Source: an uncultured Lachnospiraceae bacterium (lineage in GTDB: Bacteria > Bacillota > Clostridia > Lachnospirales > Lachnospiraceae). From it: a DNA stretch of 9,862 bases. The first letter of the stretch is position 1. Each line of letters starts with the position of its first letter. This document shows positions 6,935-9,862 of the stretch, in pieces. Under the pieces are notes generated by a model that made no database searches, was not told the DNA's origin, and saw only the letters and a list, made by a program, of their open reading frames with translations. The stretch is from contig CAJUEI010000144.1 in the NCBI GenBank assembly GCA_910585255.1, positions 1-9,862 of the forward strand, in the 5' to 3' direction. Position numbers and translations under genes: made by a program.

Positions 6935-8224
6935 CTATTCCACTTCCACTGAAGATTCTACTAATAAATCTGCTGCTTTCTGTACTGCAATATCCACTTT
7001 CATCTGCTTCATCTCTGCCTCACCCATAAATTCTCTTAGCTTGTCTGCTTCCATATTATAAGCGGCAGCGGCGTCGGCAATCTCTTGATCCACATCTTCC
7101 TGTGTAGCAGTAAGGTTCTCTAATTCTGCAACCTTCTCAAGCACCAAGCTGCTCTGAATCTTCTTCAATGCATTTGGTCTCATCTCTTCCATCATCTTCT
7201 GTACAGAAAGACCTGTAAACTGAAAATACTGATCTATCGACAATCCCTGCATCTGCAGATTTCTTGCAAATTCATCCATCATTCCACGCACCTGATAATC
7301 AATCATTGCCTCTGGGATATCCATCTGAGCATTTTCAATCACTTTTTCAATTATAGTATTTTCTTTTTCATCATAAGCATCGTCTTCTTTCTTTTCTAGT
7401 AACTTTGCTTTTACATCTGCTTTATACTCTTCTAATGTCTCAAAATCGGATACATCTTTTGCAAATTCATCATCTAATTCTGGAAGTTCTTTTACCTTAA
7501 TTTCCTTTACCGTTACCTTAAATGCTGCCGGCTTTCCTGCCAGCTCAGCGGAATGATACTTCTCCGGGAAAGTAACCTGAATCTCGATTTCCTTTCCGAT
7601 CTCTGCTCCAATTAACTGATCCTCAAATCCCGGAATAAATGCACCAGAACCGATTACCAAATCATAATTTTCTCCCTTTCCGCCTTCGAACGGTTCTCCA
7701 TCTACAAAACCTTCAAAATCAATCACTGTCATATCATCCTTTTGTACTGGTCTGTCCTCTACGGTGATGGTTCTTCCGTTCTGTTCTCTTACTCGGTCTA
7801 TCTCTGTATTGACTTCTTCTTCTGTCACTTCAACCTCTACTTTTTTTACTTCAATTCCTTTATAATCTCCAAGTGTTACTTCCGGCTTCAATGCTACTTC
7901 TGCCGTAAAAATAAAAGGTTTTCCTTTTTCCATCTGTGTTACATCAATCTTTGGCTGTGACACAATAAACAAATCACTATCTTTAATCTCTTCCTGATAT
8001 GCAGGCGGAATAATATCATTGGCTGCATCTTCATAAAAAACTTCTGTTCCATACATTCTTTCAATTACAGCCTGCGGCACCTTACCTTTACGAAATCCCT
8101 GAATATTAATCTTACCTTTATTCTTTAAATAAGCCCTGTGAATTGCTTTTTCAAATTCCTCTGCAGAAACTTCAATTGTAAGTTTTGCCATGTTCTTTTC
8201 TAACTTTTCTACCTGTAAGCTCAT
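6935..8224 (-). CDS. tig: Trigger factor, ribosome-associated chaperone and peptidyl-prolyl isomerase
   Basis: Trigger factor binds near the ribosomal exit tunnel and shields nascent chains; it also has proline isomerase activity. The 429-residue protein has three regions. The N-terminal ribosome-binding domain (about 1-115) carries the signature GFRKGKVP at 43-50, with Phe44-Arg45-Lys46 as the docking motif. An FKBP-type isomerase domain spans about 163-243 (DDMTVIDFEGFVDGEPFEGG to GSGAFIPGFEDQLIG and AFKVTVKEIK). The C-terminal helical chaperone arms span about 245-420. Length is typical of the family. The ATG has a strong AAGGAGG 11 nt upstream. It is the first gene of the minus-strand proteostasis block and has its own promoter in the divergent region. 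No CtsR-like heptamer repeat or CIRCE element was seen in the 341 bp upstream. Confidence 0.97.
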   Translation of the reverse strand: MSLQVEKLEKNMAKLTIEVSAEEFEKAIHRAYLKNKGKINIQGFRKGKVPQAVIERMYGTEVFYEDAANDIIPPAYQEEIKDSDLFIVSQPKIDVTQMEKGKPFIFTAEVALKPEVTLGDYKGIEVKKVEVEVTEEEVNTEIDRVREQNGRTITVEDRPVQKDDMTVIDFEGFVDGEPFEGGKGENYDLVIGSGAFIPGFEDQLIGAEIGKEIEIQVTFPEKYHSAELAGKPAAFKVTVKEIKVKELPELDDEFAKDVSDFETLEEYKADVKAKLLEKKEDDAYDEKENTIIEKVIENAQMDIPEAMIDYQVRGMMDEFARNLQMQGLSIDQYFQFTGLSVQKMMEEMRPNALKKIQSSLVLEKVAELENLTATQEDVDQEIADAAAAYNMEADKLREFMGEAEMKQMKVDIAVQKAADLLVESSVEVE

Positions 8225-8235
8225 TTCTATTATTT

Positions 8236-8264
8236 CCTCCTTAATAGTGGGAATCCTGTTCCCA
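8236..8264 (-). promoter_or_regulatory. tig 5' leader: Shine-Dalgarno site and small hairpin
   Basis: Minus-strand AAGGAGG (8236-8242) is the tig ribosome binding site. Immediately upstream in the message, TGGGAA (8259-8264) pairs with TTCCCA (8248-8253) around a 5-nt loop. The hairpin ends 5 nt before the site, so it may protect the 5' end or affect ribosome access. Confidence 0.5.
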
Positions 8265-8280
8265 TCACATAATCACTCAT

Positions 8281-8318
8281 ATTATAGCATTATATCACAA
8301 GCACTATCATATTTGCAA
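8281..8318 (-). promoter_or_regulatory. Promoter(s) of tig, with two TGnTATAAT boxes in tandem
   Basis: On the minus strand, TTGCAA (8313-8318) is followed after 18 nt by TATAAT (8289-8294), preceded by TGA to give an extended -10 (TGATATAAT). A second TATAAT (8281-8286) preceded by TGC begins two nucleotides further downstream, also extended. A start near 8275-8283 would give a leader of about 50-60 nt. This looks like a strong housekeeping sigma-A-type promoter. Confidence 0.65.
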
Positions 8319-8495
8319 CGACTTTTTCAGTGGTTTTTTGCTGATTTTGGCAAGATTTTTATAAATTTTTCTGTTATTAACTATAATCCATTCTATTTTT
8401 TATTTTTTATCTTATTTTTATAGAAAAAACAGCAACATTTCCAAAATAGTAAATATCTAGAAACTTTTATTTTTCTATTAGGGTTTTCTTCCAGA
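8319..8495. other. A+T-rich divergent spacer with no gene
   Basis: Together with the promoter features on either side this fills the 341-nt gap between tig and the lipoprotein gene. It is very rich in T on the plus strand, with TTTTTT runs around 8333-8338 and 8395-8422. No ORF with a ribosome site, no RNA gene and no convincing long inverted repeat was seen. Confidence 0.5.
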
Positions 8496-8526
8496 TTGAC
8501 GATAATAACTAAAATATAGCTAAAAT
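8496..8526 (+). promoter_or_regulatory. Possible promoter of the lipoprotein gene (weak)
   Basis: TTGACG (8496-8501) is a good -35 candidate. The best -10 is TAAAAT at 8521-8526, with a 19-nt spacer, longer than usual. The start codon is about 40 nt downstream, behind AGGAAAGGA (8548-8555). The spacing makes this tentative. Confidence 0.35.
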
Positions 8527-8565
8527 AAAAATTAACACAATTACATAGGAAAGGAAAACAAATTA

Positions 8566-9435
8566 ATGATGAAAAAAAGACATTTTTACATTGCAGCATT
8601 AACAATATGTTGTCTAATTCTTCTTAGCGGGTGCGGCAAAAAGAGTTCCAAAAACAATCATTCTTATAACAGCAATCCCAATTACACCCCTTCTACCATT
8701 CCAGCACAGACAACGGCAGCTGTTCCTGAAAACGCCGCCAAAGTAAGTCTCAGCAATCTTACCATAACAGCCGGTTCTGAAATTGACTATATGAGTGCCA
8801 TTGAATCCGTAGAAAATATGGAGTTAAGCAAATGTATGGTCTCTATTAATTCCTCTGATGTGGATCGTTTCACTCCCGGCACTTATACCGTACATTATAC
8901 CTTTGACTATATGGGACAGACTGTAAAAAGTTTTATTGTCGTTACAGTAATCGAAAATCCAGAAACCACCACAATAGAAACCAGTACAGAAATCCCTACA
9001 GCAGATACTTCCAATCCCTCTGAAAGTTCTGATGAAACCGAAGAATCAGAATCCTCTTCAACCGGAGAAGAAAACAATAGTGAAGAAAATCCAAATGAAA
9101 CCGATACAAATGAAACCTCCTCTTTTGAGCCAAACAGTGAAAATTCTTCCTCTGAAAATAATACAGATGCTTTAAATTCCACTGTTTCACACTCAAATTT
9201 ACCGATTCCTGACGCAGTATTTACCCTGTCTACCGGAGAAACCGTAACCATTAAAAATACCCCGGAACGATATATTGTAGAGACTTTTACTGAAGACAGC
9301 TATTATACAGAAGATGGTGCCAACTATCTTAAATCCGAACTAAAAGTCTTAATGAACACCGGAGAAGTACAAACAGTTGAAATGGTCGTTACTCGAGTAA
9401 ATAGTATACCAGAAGAAAGTCCTTCCACAACTTAA
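8566..9435 (+). CDS. Secreted lipoprotein with Ig-like domain and Ser/Thr/Glu-rich stalk, function unknown
   Basis: I do not recognise a named gene. The 289-residue product starts with a lipoprotein signal peptide: KKRH, a hydrophobic stretch (about 7-20) and the lipobox LSGC with Cys23 as the lipidated residue. It should therefore be anchored on the outer face of the membrane. A polar linker (24-57) leads to a domain at about 58-130 (VSLSNLTITAGSEIDYMSAI ... VDRFTPGTYTVHYTFDYMG ... VVTVIE). That pattern is typical of DUF5011-like bacterial Ig-like domains, which are surface adhesion or spacer modules. Residues 131-208 are a low-complexity Ser/Thr/Glu/Asn stalk. A short C-terminal domain (211-279) follows, rich in predicted beta strands (VFTLSTGETVTIKN, VQTVEMVVTRV). 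AAGGA lies about 10 nt before the first ATG; the ATG at 8569 is equally possible. It is a single-gene plus-strand unit between tig and an rRNA operon, with its own terminator, so the context gives no functional clue. Confidence 0.85.
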   Translation: MMKKRHFYIAALTICCLILLSGCGKKSSKNNHSYNSNPNYTPSTIPAQTTAAVPENAAKVSLSNLTITAGSEIDYMSAIESVENMELSKCMVSINSSDVDRFTPGTYTVHYTFDYMGQTVKSFIVVTVIENPETTTIETSTEIPTADTSNPSESSDETEESESSSTGEENNSEENPNETDTNETSSFEPNSENSSSENNTDALNSTVSHSNLPIPDAVFTLSTGETVTIKNTPERYIVETFTEDSYYTEDGANYLKSELKVLMNTGEVQTVEMVVTRVNSIPEESPSTT

Positions 9436-9522
9436 CTGTTCTGCTCTCTATATAAAACCTAATACTTTTCAATCTTTATTATAAATTATAAAAGTTCTAA
9501 ATCTTTATTAGTTATTATATAG

Positions 9523-9621
9523 AAGAGACTGTTGCAAAATATAATAATTCCATAATAGATATAATAGAAATACCAACACTAATATCTATTATAAAAATCT
9601 ATTATTTTGCAGCAGTCTCTT
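9523..9621 (+). terminator. Long two-part hairpin after the lipoprotein gene, terminator and MITE-like
   Basis: The outer arms AAGAGACTGTTGCAAAAT (9523-9540) and 9604-9621 pair over 18 bp with one U-G wobble in plus-strand RNA. Inner arms 9552-9562 (ATAATAGATAT) and 9582-9592 pair perfectly over 11 bp. The plus strand continues TTTATTTT, so it can terminate the lipoprotein transcript, though it lies 87 nt past the stop codon. The ~99-bp size, the terminal inverted repeats and the core ACTGTTGCAAA, shared with IS6-family ends, also fit a miniature inverted-repeat element. No target duplication was seen at the ends. Confidence 0.65.
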
Positions 9622-9717
9622 TTATTTTCATTATTCGTATTATTCTAGTCTCACAACAAAATATATATAATATCATAAAATTCCTACATCAAAAAACTTT
9701 TGCAAAAATCCACATAA
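9622..9717. other. A+T-rich spacer between convergent transcripts, no gene seen
   Basis: This lies between the lipoprotein terminator and the rRNA operon terminator. No ORF with a ribosome site, tRNA or 5S rRNA sequence is recognisable on either strand. Confidence 0.5.
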
Positions 9718-9755
9718 AAAAATACCTGTTATACACTTTTCTGTATATAACAAGT
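9718..9755 (-). terminator. Intrinsic terminator of the rRNA operon
   Basis: On the minus strand, ACTTGTTATATAC (9755-9743) pairs with GTGTATAACAGGT (9736-9724) over 13 bp with two G-U pairs and a 6-nt loop. ATTTTTTTA follows, a good U-tract. It lies about 57 nt past the 23S end, so the transcript ends without a 5S gene. Confidence 0.8.
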
Positions 9756-9811
9756 ATCGATTCTTCTCCATCATACCTTCAAAACTGCACATTGTTCCTT
9801 CCACTTCTCTT

Positions 9812-9862
9812 CTTGGTCAAACCCTCGACCGATTAGTAATAGTCAGCTCCATCTATTACTAG
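9812..9862 (-). rRNA. 23S ribosomal RNA, 3' end only (about 51 nt in window)
   Basis: The reverse complement ends in ACTAATCGGTCGAGGGTTTGACCAAG, in pieces ACTAATCGGTCGAGG and GTTTGACCAAG, the conserved 3' terminus of clostridial 23S rRNA. The final TTGACC is expected to pair with GGTCAA at the 5' end of the molecule, which lies outside the window. The gene is read on the minus strand, convergent with the lipoprotein gene. The sequence after it (GAAGGAACAATGTGCAGTTT) resembles the trailer commonly found after Lachnospiraceae 23S genes. The exact mature end is uncertain by a few nucleotides. Confidence 0.9.

Noticed and set aside
8393..8605. Minus-strand 70-codon hydrophobic ORF in the divergent spacer
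   Set aside because: It begins inside the lipoprotein start region, has no ribosome site, and its hydrophobic and Lys-rich residues follow from T- and A-rich DNA.
8907..9251. Two overlapping minus-strand ORFs (66 and 114 codons) inside the lipoprotein gene
   Set aside because: Both are reverse-strand readings of the low-complexity Ser/Thr/Glu stalk; the Val/Ser-rich and Leu/Arg/His-rich translations reflect biased codons, and no ribosome site is present.
1..9862. CRISPR array, prophage, toxin-antitoxin pair or defence island
   Set aside because: No regularly spaced repeats, integrase, phage genes or small toxin-antitoxin pairs are visible; apart from the lipoprotein every gene is a recognisable core function.

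Overview
The window comes from a low-GC Firmicute of the class Clostridia, most likely a member of the Lachnospiraceae. The evidence is the gene order trigger factor - clpP - clpX - lon - engB, an iron-sulfur L-serine dehydratase split into two subunits, A+T-rich intergenic DNA, and strong AAGGAGG-type ribosome binding sites. The genus cannot be fixed from the sequence alone.

Layout. All genes from 1 to 8224 lie on the minus strand, so transcription runs from high to low coordinates. Read that way, the order is tig (6935-8224), clpP (6228-6815), clpX (4820-6103, with a possible TTG start at 6163), lon (2389-4716), engB (1753-2352), a structured GC-rich insert (about 1613-1776), sdaAB (867-1541), and sdaAA (822 to beyond position 1). 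A divergent region (8225-8565) holds the tig promoter on the minus strand and the start of a secreted lipoprotein gene on the plus strand (8566-9435). The lipoprotein gene ends in a long two-part hairpin (9523-9621). The right edge contains the last ~51 nt of a 23S rRNA gene on the minus strand (9812-9862). Its operon ends at a hairpin and T-tract at 9718-9755, with no 5S rRNA gene in between.

Function. The tig-clpP-clpX-lon block is a protein quality-control cluster. Trigger factor receives nascent chains at the ribosome, ClpXP and Lon are the ATP-dependent cytosolic proteases, and EngB is a ribosome-assembly GTPase. The sdaAB-sdaAA pair makes the [4Fe-4S] enzyme that deaminates L-serine to pyruvate and ammonia; its link to the proteostasis block is position only. 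The lipoprotein is an orphan: signal peptide, Ig-like domain, Ser/Thr/Glu-rich stalk and a small C-terminal domain.

What stands out. Most of the window is conserved core genome and I see no undescribed defence or mobile system. The unusual parts are the intergenic structures. A GC-rich palindrome resembling the right end of an IS200/IS605 (TnpB) element abuts, and may have rewritten, the 3' end of engB. Stem-loops without good U-tracts sit in three consecutive junctions of the protease operon. The lipoprotein terminator is MITE-like, with an IS6-type TIR core. The rRNA operon end lacks a 5S gene.
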